Below are positions 17,399-26,279 of a stretch of 45,482 nt of DNA, in pieces. The stretch spans positions 1-45,482 of the forward strand of contig CAKVDR010000001.1 of the NCBI GenBank assembly GCA_934726435.1. Direction: 5' to 3'. Source of the stretch: an uncultured Eubacteriales bacterium (GTDB lineage Bacteria; Bacillota; Clostridia; Oscillospirales; Acutalibacteraceae). The notes beneath the pieces were generated by a model. The model did not search any database and had not been told where the DNA came from. It saw nothing but the letters and a program-made list of their open reading frames with translations. Position numbers and translations under genes: made by a program. Each line of letters starts with the position of its first letter. Positions within the stretch are counted from its first letter, which is position 1.

Positions 17399-17950
17399 TT
17401 GAAATCAACAGGAATAGTCAGAAGAATTGATGACCTGGGCAGGATTGTAATTCCAAAAGAGATAAGAAGAACACTTCGAATCAGAGAAGGTGACCCGCTG
17501 GAAATTTACACCGATAACACAGGTAATATTATATTTAAAAAATATTCTTTCATAAAGGAAATTTCTCCGTTTGCAGCAAGATACGCCGATGTCCTCGCTA
17601 GAAAAGTCAACATGCCAGTAATTGTATCCGACTGCGACCATATCGTTGCTGTTTCAGGCGCGCCTAAACGAGAATTTTCAGAAAGAAGAATAACCTCTTT
17701 CGTTGAAGATTTAATGCAAGATAGAACAAACTACTCTTCTTTTAAAACTCCAACCGAAAGGTTCTTGCCCGTTGAAGGTCTCGAAAATGAGGCTTTATGT
17801 GCATTTCCAATAATTTGTGCAGGTGATGTAATCGGGAGTGTTTGCGTCTTAAAAAATAGCAAAACAAGCCTAACCGATACAGAAAAAGCCGCAAAAATAA
17901 ATTTAGCCGAGATAACCACTCAGCTTCTCGGCAAACAACTTGAAGATTAA
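17399..17950 (+). CDS. spoVT: SpoVT-like AbrB-family transcription regulator
   Basis: A 183-residue DNA-binding regulator. The N-terminal swapped-hairpin AbrB domain is clear (TGIVRRIDDLGRIVIPKEIRR, then LRIREGDPLEIYTD). It is followed by a roughly 120-residue GAF-like sensor domain, the arrangement of stage V sporulation protein T. In Bacillus, SpoVT tunes forespore genes under sigma-G; its presence suggests the lineage sporulates or descends from spore formers. The start is a TTG at 17399 with GAGGGGGG about 7 bases upstream. The gene converges with gpmI and the two coding regions overlap by 4 bases at their 3' ends, leaving no room for a terminator between them. Confidence 0.9.
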   Translation: MKSTGIVRRIDDLGRIVIPKEIRRTLRIREGDPLEIYTDNTGNIIFKKYSFIKEISPFAARYADVLARKVNMPVIVSDCDHIVAVSGAPKREFSERRITSFVEDLMQDRTNYSSFKTPTERFLPVEGLENEALCAFPIICAGDVIGSVCVLKNSKTSLTDTEKAAKINLAEITTQLLGKQLED

Positions 17951-19425
17951 TTTTCTATGAGGCTCTGACCCGTCATTTCGGCGGGTTTTTTTATTTTCAA
18001 AATTTCAAGCAAGGTAGGGGCAATGTCGCAAAGGCTGCCTGATTTTTTTAATTTGCAGTCAAAACCGTCAATCACAAAAGGCACTTTGCTCGTTGTATGC
18101 GCAGTGAAGATTTCGCCGTTTTCATCAATCATTTTTTCAGCATTACCGTGATCAGCAGTAATAACCATCACTCCGCCGGATTTTCTAACGAGCTCGCAAA
18201 CTCTTCCAATGCACTCATCAACTTTTTCAACAGCGTGGGTAGCAGCGTCAAAATTTCCCGTGTGGCCAACCATATCAGGATTAGCATAGTTCATGAAAAC
18301 AACGTCATACTTCCCGGAATCTATAGCTTTCAAAACCGATGTTGTAACTTCCTCAGCGCTCATCTCAGGCGCTAAATCATAAGTTTTAACTTTCGGCGAA
18401 TTTACAATCATCCTGCTTTCGTTTTCAAAAGGTTTCTCAGCCCCGGCATTTAAAAAGAACGTAACATGCGCATATTTTTCAGTTTCAGCGATTCTCAGCT
18501 GCTTAAGGCCGCACTTTGAAAGATATTCACCAATTGTGTTCTTAACTTCTCTGGGGCTAAAAATGCACGGCACGCCCTCTTCATACCTGGTGAAACCAAA
18601 ATATTTAACTGTGCCCATTTTCAAAAACATTTCACTTATTTGCCGTGCTCTGTCAGTTCTAAAATTAAAGCAAATTACCGCATCATTTTTGCTCATCGGC
18701 GCATAGCCGTTTTTTACCGCAGGAACAATGAATTCATCGGTCACACCCGCACTATAGCTAGCTTTTAAATAATCTCGCGCGCCTTCAAAATTAACTCCCT
18801 TAGCACACGCCATAGCCTCGAAAGCCTGGGTTGTTCTTTCCAGACGCTTATCTCTATCCATAGCGTAAAATCTGCCGCAAATAGTTTTAATTTCGCCAAT
18901 GCCAAGCTCTTTTGCAAGATTTTCAACAGCAGAAATATACGAAACCGCCGATTTAACTCCGGTATCTCTTCCGTCAGTCCAAGCATGAATGAAAACGTTT
19001 TTAATTTTAAACTCATGCGCCATTTTCAAAAGAGCAAAAAGATGATTAATGCTACTGTGAACACCTCCATCGGAAACAAGACCCATCAAATGAAGATTCG
19101 AGCCATTTTTTGAAACTTCGCTCATGATTCCCGCAAGATTTTCGTTTTTAAAAAAGCTCCCGTCTGAAATGCATTTGTCAATAAATGTCAAATCTTGGTA
19201 AACAACTCTTCCCGCACCAATGTTCATATGCCCGACTTCTGAATTTCCCATCTGTCCCTCAGGCAGCCCAACGAAAAGCCCTGAAGCCTCAAGCTCAGTG
19301 TAAGGGCACGAAGAAAAAATTTTATCCAAATTAGGAGTTTTCGCGCTGAAAACAGCGTTACCAACGGTTTCTTTTCTAATTCCAAAGCCGTCCATTATCG
19401 CAAGAACAACAGGTTTAAAACTCAT
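17947..19425 (-). CDS. gpmI: 2,3-bisphosphoglycerate-independent phosphoglycerate mutase
   Basis: This interconverts 3- and 2-phosphoglycerate in glycolysis, using two Mn2+ ions and a phosphoserine intermediate. The alkaline-phosphatase-fold signatures are present: VVLAIMDGFGIR at the start, the catalytic serine in GQMGNSEVGHMNIGAGR, HAWTDGRDT, the RMIVNSP region, and the metal ligands MNYANPDMVGHTGN and ITADHGNAEKM. The 492-residue length is slightly shorter than the usual 510. I favour the second ATG at 19425 because AAGGTGGG lies 6-7 bases before it; the ATG at 19431 abuts that site. It follows tpiA by about 12 bases, so the two glycolytic genes form an operon. Confidence 0.96.
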   Translation of the reverse strand: MSFKPVVLAIMDGFGIRKETVGNAVFSAKTPNLDKIFSSCPYTELEASGLFVGLPEGQMGNSEVGHMNIGAGRVVYQDLTFIDKCISDGSFFKNENLAGIMSEVSKNGSNLHLMGLVSDGGVHSSINHLFALLKMAHEFKIKNVFIHAWTDGRDTGVKSAVSYISAVENLAKELGIGEIKTICGRFYAMDRDKRLERTTQAFEAMACAKGVNFEGARDYLKASYSAGVTDEFIVPAVKNGYAPMSKNDAVICFNFRTDRARQISEMFLKMGTVKYFGFTRYEEGVPCIFSPREVKNTIGEYLSKCGLKQLRIAETEKYAHVTFFLNAGAEKPFENESRMIVNSPKVKTYDLAPEMSAEEVTTSVLKAIDSGKYDVVFMNYANPDMVGHTGNFDAATHAVEKVDECIGRVCELVRKSGGVMVITADHGNAEKMIDENGEIFTAHTTSKVPFVIDGFDCKLKKSGSLCDIAPTLLEILKIKKPAEMTGQSLIEN

Positions 19426-19437
19426 AAACATCCCACC

Positions 19438-20190
19438 TTACAAACGAAAATTTACTATCTTTTTAAATTTCTCAGCGTCAAGCGAAGCCCCGCCAATCAA
19501 GCCGCCGTCAATATTTTCCATAGCGAAAAAGTCTTTTGCGTTCTTCTCGTTAACTGAGCCGCCGTAAAGAATTTTAACATCCGAAGCCGCTTCGCTTCCG
19601 AACTTTTCAGAAATGAAATTTCTAATAAACCCACACATCTCCGAAGCCTCGGCAGGGGAGGCAACCTTGCCCGTTCCAATGGCCCAAATCGGCTCATAAG
19701 CAACCGAAATATTTTTAACTTCATCTTTATTTATGTTTTCAAAACAGTCTTCAAGCTGCGATTTAACGAACTTTTCAGCCTGGCCTTTTTCTTTTGTTTC
19801 TAAGCTTTCACCAACGCAAACGATAGGTTTAAGGCCATTTTTCAAAGCTGCTAAAATCTTTTTGTTTATCATTTCGCCAGTTTCAAAAAAGTACTCTCTT
19901 CTTTCACTGTGGCCTAAAATAACGTATTTAACCCCTGCGTCTTTAAGCATTGAAGCCGAAATTTCGCCCGTGAATGCTCCGCTTTCTTCCCAAAAGCAAT
20001 TCTGCGCACCAAGGCTAAAACCGCATTTTTCCGCAAAAGGTTTAAGAGCCAAAATCGAAATAAACGGAGGGCAAACAGCCACTTCATCTTCGGTTTTTGC
20101 AAAATTTTCATCCAGGCTTTCAGCAAAATCAAATGTTTCAGAAATATTTTTATTCATCTTCCAGTTGGCAACTATAAGTTTTTTCTTCAA
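19438..20190 (-). CDS. tpiA: Triosephosphate isomerase
   Basis: This interconverts dihydroxyacetone phosphate and glyceraldehyde 3-phosphate. The active-site Lys lies in VANWKMNKN, the electrophilic His in VILGHSERREYF, the catalytic Glu in AYEPIWAIGTGK (the phosphate-gripping loop), and the phosphate-binding YGGSVNEKN and GLIGGASLD blocks complete the barrel. The length is about 250, as usual. A GTG at 20199 is possible, but the TTG at 20190 has the better spacing to GGAGTGAG and starts right at the conserved lysine-rich N terminus. It is the upstream partner of gpmI. No gap or pgk gene is adjacent, so the glycolytic cluster is partial here. Confidence 0.95.
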   Translation of the reverse strand: MKKKLIVANWKMNKNISETFDFAESLDENFAKTEDEVAVCPPFISILALKPFAEKCGFSLGAQNCFWEESGAFTGEISASMLKDAGVKYVILGHSERREYFFETGEMINKKILAALKNGLKPIVCVGESLETKEKGQAEKFVKSQLEDCFENINKDEVKNISVAYEPIWAIGTGKVASPAEASEMCGFIRNFISEKFGSEAASDVKILYGGSVNEKNAKDFFAMENIDGGLIGGASLDAEKFKKIVNFRL

Positions 20191-20244
20191 AACACTCACT
20201 CCAAACTTTTATTTAATGCGCAAAGCTTAAAAACAATTCAAAGC

Positions 20245-20259
20245 CACCGGTTTTCGGTG
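20245..20259 (-). terminator. Weak stem-loop after gyrA
   Basis: CACCG pairs with CGGTG around a 5-base loop; the following minus-strand stretch is only moderately T-rich (TTTGAATTGTTTTT). It lies 14 bases past the gyrA stop and before tpiA. Confidence 0.4.
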
Positions 20260-20272
20260 ACCTTGAAAAAAA

Positions 20273-22753
20273 TTATTGTTCTTCCTCTTTAGTTTCTGTT
20301 TCTTCTTTTTCATCAGGTTCTTCATGCGGCACGCAAGCAGTAGCAACAACTTTGAAATCATTCGAAACTTTCATCAAAACTACTCCTTTTGAAGGCCTGA
20401 GGCATTTTCTTATGCTGTTTCCTTCAATCCTGATGATAACGCCGTTATCAGAAATAAGAATAACGTCATCGTCATCGCCAACGGTGTTAATCGAAGCAAC
20501 ATCACCGTATTTTTCGGTGTAATAGTTAAGAATTCCTTTGCCGCTTCTTGACTGAATCTTGTAGTCATCCGGGCTTGAAAGCCTTCCGAAACCTGTTTCA
20601 GAAACAGTGAGAATATTTTTGTCTTCATCGACAACTATCATTCCCACAACGCTGTCATTCTCGTCAAGTTTCATGGCTCTAACGCCTCTTGCGCTCCTTC
20701 CAACGGCTCTGATGTCAGTTTCAAGGAACCTTATGCATTTGCCTTTTTTCGTTGCAACGAGTAAGTTCTTCGTTCCGTCAGTCAAGCGCACCCAAGAAAG
20801 CTCATCACCTTCATCGAGATCAAGCGCAACCAACCCGCCCTTCCTCGAGCTGTCGAAAGACGTAAGAGAAGTTCTTTTAATTACGCCGTTTTTAGTTATC
20901 ATAACAAGATATTTATCTTCTTCGAACTCTGTTACTTTTATCATCGAAGTTACTTTTTCATCCGAAGAAATCGGCAAGATATTAGCAACATTAGTGCCTT
21001 TTGAAGTTCTTGAACCTTCCGGGATTTCATAGCATTTAACTCTGTAAACTTTGCCGCGATTGGTGAAGAACAGAATGTAATCATGGCTGTTGATAATAAA
21101 CAGCTCGCTGACTGTGTCTTCGTCGCGCCTTGTCATGCCTGAAACTCCTCTTCCGCCGCGGCGTTGCAAACGGTAGCTTTCGAGACTTTGCCTTTTAACG
21201 TAGCCAAAGTGGGTAAGGGTCAAAGCACAATCTTCCTTCGGGATTAAATCTTCAATGTCAACTTCTCCGCTAACATTCAAAATTTCGGTTCTTCTTTCGT
21301 CGCCGAATTGCCTTTTAACTTCAAGAGCTTCGGTTTTAATAATCTCTCTTACTCTTGATTCATGCGAAAGAATGTCGTTGTAATCGGCAATCTTGGTTTC
21401 AAGCTCTTTGAGTTCATCTTCAATTTTGTGTCTTTCAAGACCCGTGAGTCTTCCAAGAGGCATTTGAACAATCGCCTGAGTTTGAATTTCATCAAGGCCG
21501 AATCTTTCTGAGAGTTTTTCGCGGCCTTCTTGAACTGATTTCGCAGATTTCAAAATAGCAATAACTTCGTCGATGAAATCAAGCGCAGTTTTGAGGCCTT
21601 CAAGAATATGTGCGCGCTCTTTTGCTTTTCTAAGCTCGAAAAGCGTTCTTCTTGTAACAACCTGAATCTGGAAGTTAATATAATGCTCTAAAACTTCTTT
21701 TAAAGTCAAAACTTTCGGCTCACCGTTAACAATTGCAAGCATTATAACGCCAAACGTAGTTTGAAGCTGAGAATACGAAAAAAGTTTGTTAAGAACAATT
21801 TGCGGTGAAGCATCCCTTTTAAGGTCAATTTCAATGTGCATTCCTTTTCTGTCGGAATGGTCTTCAATCCTCGAAATTCCTTCGATTCTTTTCTCTTTAA
21901 CCATGTCTGCGATGTTTTCAATCAGCCTGGCTTTGTTAACTTGGTAAGGAAGTTCAGTAACGATTATTTTGAAACGTGAATTTTTGTCTTCAACTATTTC
22001 TGTTTTTGCACGAACTGTGATTTTTCCTCTGCCGGTTGCGTAGGCTGCTCTGATTCCCGCTTTACCCATGATAATTCCGCCAGTCGGGAAGTCCGGGCCT
22101 TTAATATAAGCCAAAAGGTCGGCAAGCTCCGCTTCAGGGTTATCAATCAAATAGCACATAGCGTCAATAACTTCACACATATTGTGCGGCGGAATATTAG
22201 TCGCCATTCCAACCGCAATTCCCGTTGAACCATTCACAAGAAGATTCGGGAAACGCGACGGAAGAACTGTTGGTTCTTTTAATCTGTCGTCGTAGTTTGG
22301 AACAAAATCAACCGTTTCTTTGTCTATGTCCGAAAGCATTTTAACAGCGATTTTTCCCATTCTAGACTCGGTATATCTGTAAGCAGCAGGCGGGTCGCCA
22401 TCTATTGAACCGAAGTTTCCATGGCCATCAACGAGCATATATCTCATCGAAAAATCCTGCGCAAGGCGCACCAAAGCATCATAAACCGAAGCATCGCCGT
22501 GCGGATGATATCTACCAAGAACCGCACCAACAACGTTTGCACATTTTCTGTAAGGCTTATTTGGCCCTAAATTATCTTCAAAAAGCGCATAAAGAATCCT
22601 TCTGTGAACAGGTTTGAGGCCGTCTCTAACATCAGGAAGCGCCCTTGCAACTATTACAGACATAGAGTAATCCAAAAAGGATTTTTTCATTTCTTTTTCG
22701 AGGTCTACATCTATAATTTTTGAAGACTTTATATCGTCTGTTTGATTATCCAT
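20273..22753 (-). CDS. gyrA: DNA gyrase subunit A
   Basis: The 826-residue breakage-reunion subunit of gyrase. It has SVIVARALPDVRDGLKPVHRRIL, the active-site tyrosine in AAYRYTESRM, the QRRGGRGVSG GyrA-box motif near residue 540 that wraps DNA, and the six-bladed C-terminal domain with repeated EYxxxxTKxG-like blocks. The acidic tail (EEPDEKEETETKEEEQ) is common in the family. In the quinolone-determining region the sequence reads HPHGDASVYD: the position equal to E. coli Ser83 is Ala, so the residue that anchors the drug-Mg2+ water bridge is missing, while the Asp87 equivalent is kept. It lies downstream of gyrB, with one gene between them. Confidence 0.97.
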   Translation of the reverse strand: MDNQTDDIKSSKIIDVDLEKEMKKSFLDYSMSVIVARALPDVRDGLKPVHRRILYALFEDNLGPNKPYRKCANVVGAVLGRYHPHGDASVYDALVRLAQDFSMRYMLVDGHGNFGSIDGDPPAAYRYTESRMGKIAVKMLSDIDKETVDFVPNYDDRLKEPTVLPSRFPNLLVNGSTGIAVGMATNIPPHNMCEVIDAMCYLIDNPEAELADLLAYIKGPDFPTGGIIMGKAGIRAAYATGRGKITVRAKTEIVEDKNSRFKIIVTELPYQVNKARLIENIADMVKEKRIEGISRIEDHSDRKGMHIEIDLKRDASPQIVLNKLFSYSQLQTTFGVIMLAIVNGEPKVLTLKEVLEHYINFQIQVVTRRTLFELRKAKERAHILEGLKTALDFIDEVIAILKSAKSVQEGREKLSERFGLDEIQTQAIVQMPLGRLTGLERHKIEDELKELETKIADYNDILSHESRVREIIKTEALEVKRQFGDERRTEILNVSGEVDIEDLIPKEDCALTLTHFGYVKRQSLESYRLQRRGGRGVSGMTRRDEDTVSELFIINSHDYILFFTNRGKVYRVKCYEIPEGSRTSKGTNVANILPISSDEKVTSMIKVTEFEEDKYLVMITKNGVIKRTSLTSFDSSRKGGLVALDLDEGDELSWVRLTDGTKNLLVATKKGKCIRFLETDIRAVGRSARGVRAMKLDENDSVVGMIVVDEDKNILTVSETGFGRLSSPDDYKIQSRSGKGILNYYTEKYGDVASINTVGDDDDVILISDNGVIIRIEGNSIRKCLRPSKGVVLMKVSNDFKVVATACVPHEEPDEKEETETKEEEQ

Positions 22754-22819
22754 TTAGTACTCTCCTAAAATCGCTCATGCAAGCTGCAAAGCCGCACGAA
22801 AGCTAAATTTTTGTGCTAA

Positions 22820-23515
22820 CTAAACTCGGTTGCAACCCGAAAGTATCATCGCCTCAATTTCCGGGCGAACATCAGGATGGGCCGCTCTTAAAGGAATGAT
22901 AATTCCTCTTTGGCCGGGTCTAGAAACGATTATCAAATCGTCGCGTTCTTCGCATTTGTAGGTTCCGTCAAGATGTATAACACTTTTTTTGTGTTCGGTT
23001 TCAATTTCCAGGCGATTGGGGAATATATCCACCGTGAAGTGCCTGTCTTTCAATAATTTTTTAAAATAAAGTCTCAAATTTACAAATGACACAAGCCAAA
23101 TCATGACAAGCGCAAAAAATGGTACACCAGCCATAAAAACGTAATATGAAGAGCCGCTGATTGCAGCCATTAAACTTAGAATTAACAAGAAAATTAATTG
23201 AATAATCACATATTTTATGCGAATTTTTCTTTGTTCCCTGTAAATTTCGTTATGACGAATGAATTTTGCAACATCTTTTTTCATCAAATCGTATTTAATT
23301 TTAAGCCCTGTGGTGTTTTCTTTATATTCCTCCGGGGTTACATCTGCAACCACTTCAGCTTCGTTTTCACACCCTTGATATTCATCGTCGTCATCGTCTT
23401 CTAAATCACTGCCAGGCATCGAAAGATCGTCGCTACTTTCTTTCAAGCCGTTTACTTTTTCTTCAAAATCACTTTTTTCCCAGCCTCCAGGCCTGGGACT
23501 CGAATCATTATCCAT
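22820..23515 (-). CDS. YcxB-like membrane protein with acidic N-terminal tail
   Basis: A 231-residue protein. The first 75 residues are disordered and very acidic (DLEDDDDDEYQG). Two adjacent membrane helices follow (YVIIQLIFLLILSLMAAI and VFMAGVPFFALVMIWLVSF), then a roughly 75-residue cytoplasmic C-terminal domain with strand patterns IDIFPNRLEIETEHKK-like and IIVSRPGQRGIIIPLRA. Two central helices followed by a small beta domain ending in a 'hhIPxR' type strand is the architecture of the YcxB family, whose function is unknown. The gene separates gyrB from gyrA, which are normally adjacent. Spacing is about 95 bases to gyrB and 66 to gyrA, so co-transcription is likely. The family assignment is tentative. 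Confidence 0.65.
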   Translation of the reverse strand: MDNDSSPRPGGWEKSDFEEKVNGLKESSDDLSMPGSDLEDDDDDEYQGCENEAEVVADVTPEEYKENTTGLKIKYDLMKKDVAKFIRHNEIYREQRKIRIKYVIIQLIFLLILSLMAAISGSSYYVFMAGVPFFALVMIWLVSFVNLRLYFKKLLKDRHFTVDIFPNRLEIETEHKKSVIHLDGTYKCEERDDLIIVSRPGQRGIIIPLRAAHPDVRPEIEAMILSGCNRV

Positions 23516-23609
23516 TTTTCCTCCTAAAAATCATTTAAATTTGTTTTATTATACATCTTGATCAAATAAAACTCAATATCTAACACGAATTTATATCATA
23601 AATATGAAA

Positions 23610-25544
23610 TTAAACATCTAAATTTTGAACATATTTGGCATTTTGCTCTATGAATTCACGTCTTGGCTCAACTTTATCACCCATCAAAATAGTGAAGGTT
23701 TCATCAGCCGCAGCCGCATCTTCCAGCGAAACTCTGAGCATAATTCTTGTGTCAGGGTTCATAGTGGTTTCCCAAAGTTGCTCTGCATCCATTTCACCAA
23801 GACCTTTGTACCTTTGAATTTCCGTTCCGCCGCCAAGTTCCGCGATTTTTTGGTCTCTTTCAGCGTCAGAATAAGCGTAATAATGAACTTTGTTTTTAGT
23901 TATTCTATAAAGCGGAGGCTGAGCAATGTAAATATGGCCTTGCTCGATAACCGGCCTCATAAAGCGGAAGAAGAAAGTCAAAAGAAGCGTTCTAATGTGC
24001 GAACCGTCAACGTCAGCATCCGCCATGATGATTACTTTGTCATATCTTATTTTTGAAATGTCAAAATCTTCGCCAATTCCGCAGCCAAGAGCCGTAATTA
24101 CAGGCATTAATTTATCATTTCCATAAACTTTGTCAAGCCTTGATTTTTCAACGTTGAGCATCTTACCCCAAAGCGGCAAAATAGCCTGGAATCTTCTGTC
24201 TCTTCCACATTTTGCTGAACCTCCTGCAGAATCTCCTTCCACGATGTAAATCTCGGTTTCAGAAGCATCTTTCGATTGGCAATCAGCAAGTTTTCCTGGC
24301 AAAGAGCTCGATTCCATTGCGGTTTTGCGCCTTACCAAATCTCTGGCTTTTTTCGCGGCTTCTCTTGCTCTTGAAGCCGAAAGCGCTTTTTCAACGATGG
24401 CTTTTGCAGTTGCAGGGTTTTCTTCAAGGTAAACTGCAAATTTATCGCTTATTAACCCATCGATGAATCCCCTGATTTCAGTGTTTCCGAGCCTTGTTTT
24501 GGTTTGGCCTTCAAACTGAGCATTTCTCACTTTAACGCTTATTATCGCCGTTAAACCCTCACGAACATCATCGCCGGAAAACTTTTTGTCATTGTCTTTA
24601 AGTAAATTATATTTCTTTGCATACTCGTTAATAACCTTAGTGATCGCGCGCTTGAAGCCATCTTCGTGAGTTCCGCCATCAACTGTGTGAATATTATTCG
24701 CAAACGAAAGAATTAAACTGTTGTAGCTGTCGTTATACTGGAAGGCGACCTCGCCGCTTGAAGTTCCATCAGAGAGAGTGCCTGAAAAATCGATTATATC
24801 GTCGTGAATTCCCGAAAGACCTCTTTTTTTATGAATATATTCAACGAAACTTTTTATCCCGCCTTCATAAGAGAAAACGTCTTCTCTAGGATTTTCAGCG
24901 TCTCTTGAATCTATGAGAACTATTTTAACTCCTGCATTCAAAAACGCCTGTTCACGAAGCCTTGCTTGCAAAACTTCATATTCATAATGGTCTGTTTCTT
25001 TGAATATTTCAGGGTCAGCTTTGAAAGTGATTCTCGTTCCGCGGTCATTTGTATCGCCGATTATTTCAAGATCATTTTTTGGAATTCCACGTTCAAATTT
25101 TTGCTTGTAAATGTGATTTCCGTCACAAACTTCAACTTCAAGCCAAGTTGAAAGCGCATTAACGACCGAAGCACCTACTCCGTGAAGGCCGCCTGAAACT
25201 TTATATCCGCTTCCGCCGAATTTTCCTCCTGCGTGAAGAACCGTGAAAACAACCGTAACCGCAGGAATACCCGCAGTTGGGTGAATCCCAACAGGAATAC
25301 CACGGCCGTTATCCGTAACGCGGATGATATCTCCGGGGAGGATTTCAACTTTAATTTCGCTGCAATAACCTGCCAGGGCTTCGTCGATGGCATTATCGAC
25401 TATTTCATAAACCAAATGATGGAGTCCTCTCGGGCCGGTAGTTCCTATATACATACCCGGCCTTTTTCTAACGGCTTCTAATCCTTCAAGAACTTGAATC
25501 TCTCCGGCACCATATTCTTCGAGATCTAAATTGTTAGTATCCAA
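23610..25544 (-). CDS. gyrB: DNA gyrase subunit B
   Basis: The 644-residue ATPase subunit of gyrase. The GHKL ATP site includes EIVDNAIDEALAG, VTDNGRGIPVGIH and YKVSGGLHGVGASVVNALS. The transducer domain follows, then the TOPRIM metal site EGDSAGGSAKCGRDR and ADADVDGSHIRTLLLTFFFR. QRYKGLGEMDAEQLWETTM is the usual C-terminal block. The length matches the short Gram-positive form, without the proteobacterial insert. It starts at an ATG with AAAGGAG upstream and lies downstream of the zinc-ribbon gene within the dnaA-to-gyrA run. GyrB powers negative supercoiling together with GyrA at 20.3-22.8 kb. Confidence 0.97.
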   Translation of the reverse strand: MDTNNLDLEEYGAGEIQVLEGLEAVRKRPGMYIGTTGPRGLHHLVYEIVDNAIDEALAGYCSEIKVEILPGDIIRVTDNGRGIPVGIHPTAGIPAVTVVFTVLHAGGKFGGSGYKVSGGLHGVGASVVNALSTWLEVEVCDGNHIYKQKFERGIPKNDLEIIGDTNDRGTRITFKADPEIFKETDHYEYEVLQARLREQAFLNAGVKIVLIDSRDAENPREDVFSYEGGIKSFVEYIHKKRGLSGIHDDIIDFSGTLSDGTSSGEVAFQYNDSYNSLILSFANNIHTVDGGTHEDGFKRAITKVINEYAKKYNLLKDNDKKFSGDDVREGLTAIISVKVRNAQFEGQTKTRLGNTEIRGFIDGLISDKFAVYLEENPATAKAIVEKALSASRAREAAKKARDLVRRKTAMESSSLPGKLADCQSKDASETEIYIVEGDSAGGSAKCGRDRRFQAILPLWGKMLNVEKSRLDKVYGNDKLMPVITALGCGIGEDFDISKIRYDKVIIMADADVDGSHIRTLLLTFFFRFMRPVIEQGHIYIAQPPLYRITKNKVHYYAYSDAERDQKIAELGGGTEIQRYKGLGEMDAEQLWETTMNPDTRIMLRVSLEDAAAADETFTILMGDKVEPRREFIEQNAKYVQNLDV

Positions 25545-25567
25545 AATAAAACTCCTTTATAAAAAAT

Positions 25568-25963
25568 TTAATCGCTAAAAATTTCTTCTTTTGAAACATC
25601 AGTGGTTGCTTGATCATTTTTGGGTTTTTCAGTCTGTTTTTTATTTTTACTCGGAATTTTTTCCGGTCTTAAAACTATAAGAAGCGGCGAAAGAAAATAA
25701 AATATTCCAAAAATAAAAATTATGAAAATAAGACCCATCAAGCAAAATTTACACCCAAGAAACATCACTAAAATAAAAACAATGAGTGATATAAGCTCAG
25801 TTGCTCCAAGGAGCTTAAAGATAAGCGGTTCAAGAGTAACTTCTGATTTTCTTTTGCAATAAGGACATTTAAATTTGTTGCGATTTTTTGCTGTAAGAGC
25901 TTCAACATAAAAAAGCTTAGTACCGCAATAGGGGCAATGGGGCAATTGAAAATTTGAAGACAT
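25568..25963 (-). CDS. Small zinc-ribbon membrane protein, unknown function
   Basis: A 131-residue protein. An N-terminal zinc ribbon (HCPYCGTKLFY ... KFKCPYCKRKSE, two CxxC knuckles 21 residues apart) is followed by two hydrophobic segments (ATELISLIVFILVMFLG and CLMGLIFIIFIFGIFYFLSPLLIV) and a charged, Lys/Glu-rich disordered tail. The ribbon is probably cytoplasmic. Nothing in the sequence points to an enzymatic role; it could bind nucleic acid or protein at the membrane. It sits between remB and gyrB with short gaps and a GGAGGTGAAC ribosome-binding site, so it is likely a member of the dnaA-gyrA transcription run. I do not recognise a named family. Confidence 0.7.
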   Translation of the reverse strand: MSSNFQLPHCPYCGTKLFYVEALTAKNRNKFKCPYCKRKSEVTLEPLIFKLLGATELISLIVFILVMFLGCKFCLMGLIFIIFIFGIFYFLSPLLIVLRPEKIPSKNKKQTEKPKNDQATTDVSKEEIFSD

Positions 25964-25991
25964 ATAAGCCGTTCACCTCCAAAATTAACTT

Positions 25992-26279
25992 TTATTCCAA
26001 AGCTTTTACTGCACTTCGTTTAAAAATAGTAGAAGTTAAAAGCGGGCTTAAAAAAACTTTTTCTCGGCGTTTGCCACTTTCGCAGCAAATAACGCATGAT
26101 TTAGGCAAGTCTTGAGTCACGTTAATAATTTTATCACTTTTCTCAGCATTTGACAAATAGTCCCTGTTAACTTTGAAAACGGTTATCTTATCAACGTCGA
26201 ATATTCCCACTATTTCATTTTCATTTACTACGGTATCTCCGCCAATGTGAAGGTAAGGATTTTTCCCATTTTTAACCAT
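25992..26279 (-). CDS. remB: RemB-like DUF370 regulator
   Basis: About 95 residues with the DUF370/RemA-RemB core: YLHIGGDTVVNENEIVGIFD, then DYLSNAEKSDKIINVTQDLPKSCVI and VFLSPLLTSTIFKR. In Bacillus this family includes matrix-gene regulators, and the remB form lies right next to recF in the origin cluster, as here. The open frame extends upstream to 26324 inside recF, but the ATG at 26279 has GGAGGG 7 bases upstream and gives the family-like start, overlapping the recF stop by 8 bases. This implies translational coupling with recF. The role in this organism is unknown; a DNA-binding or osmotic/matrix function is inferred from the family only. Confidence 0.85.
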   Translation of the reverse strand: MVKNGKNPYLHIGGDTVVNENEIVGIFDVDKITVFKVNRDYLSNAEKSDKIINVTQDLPKSCVICCESGKRREKVFLSPLLTSTIFKRSAVKALE

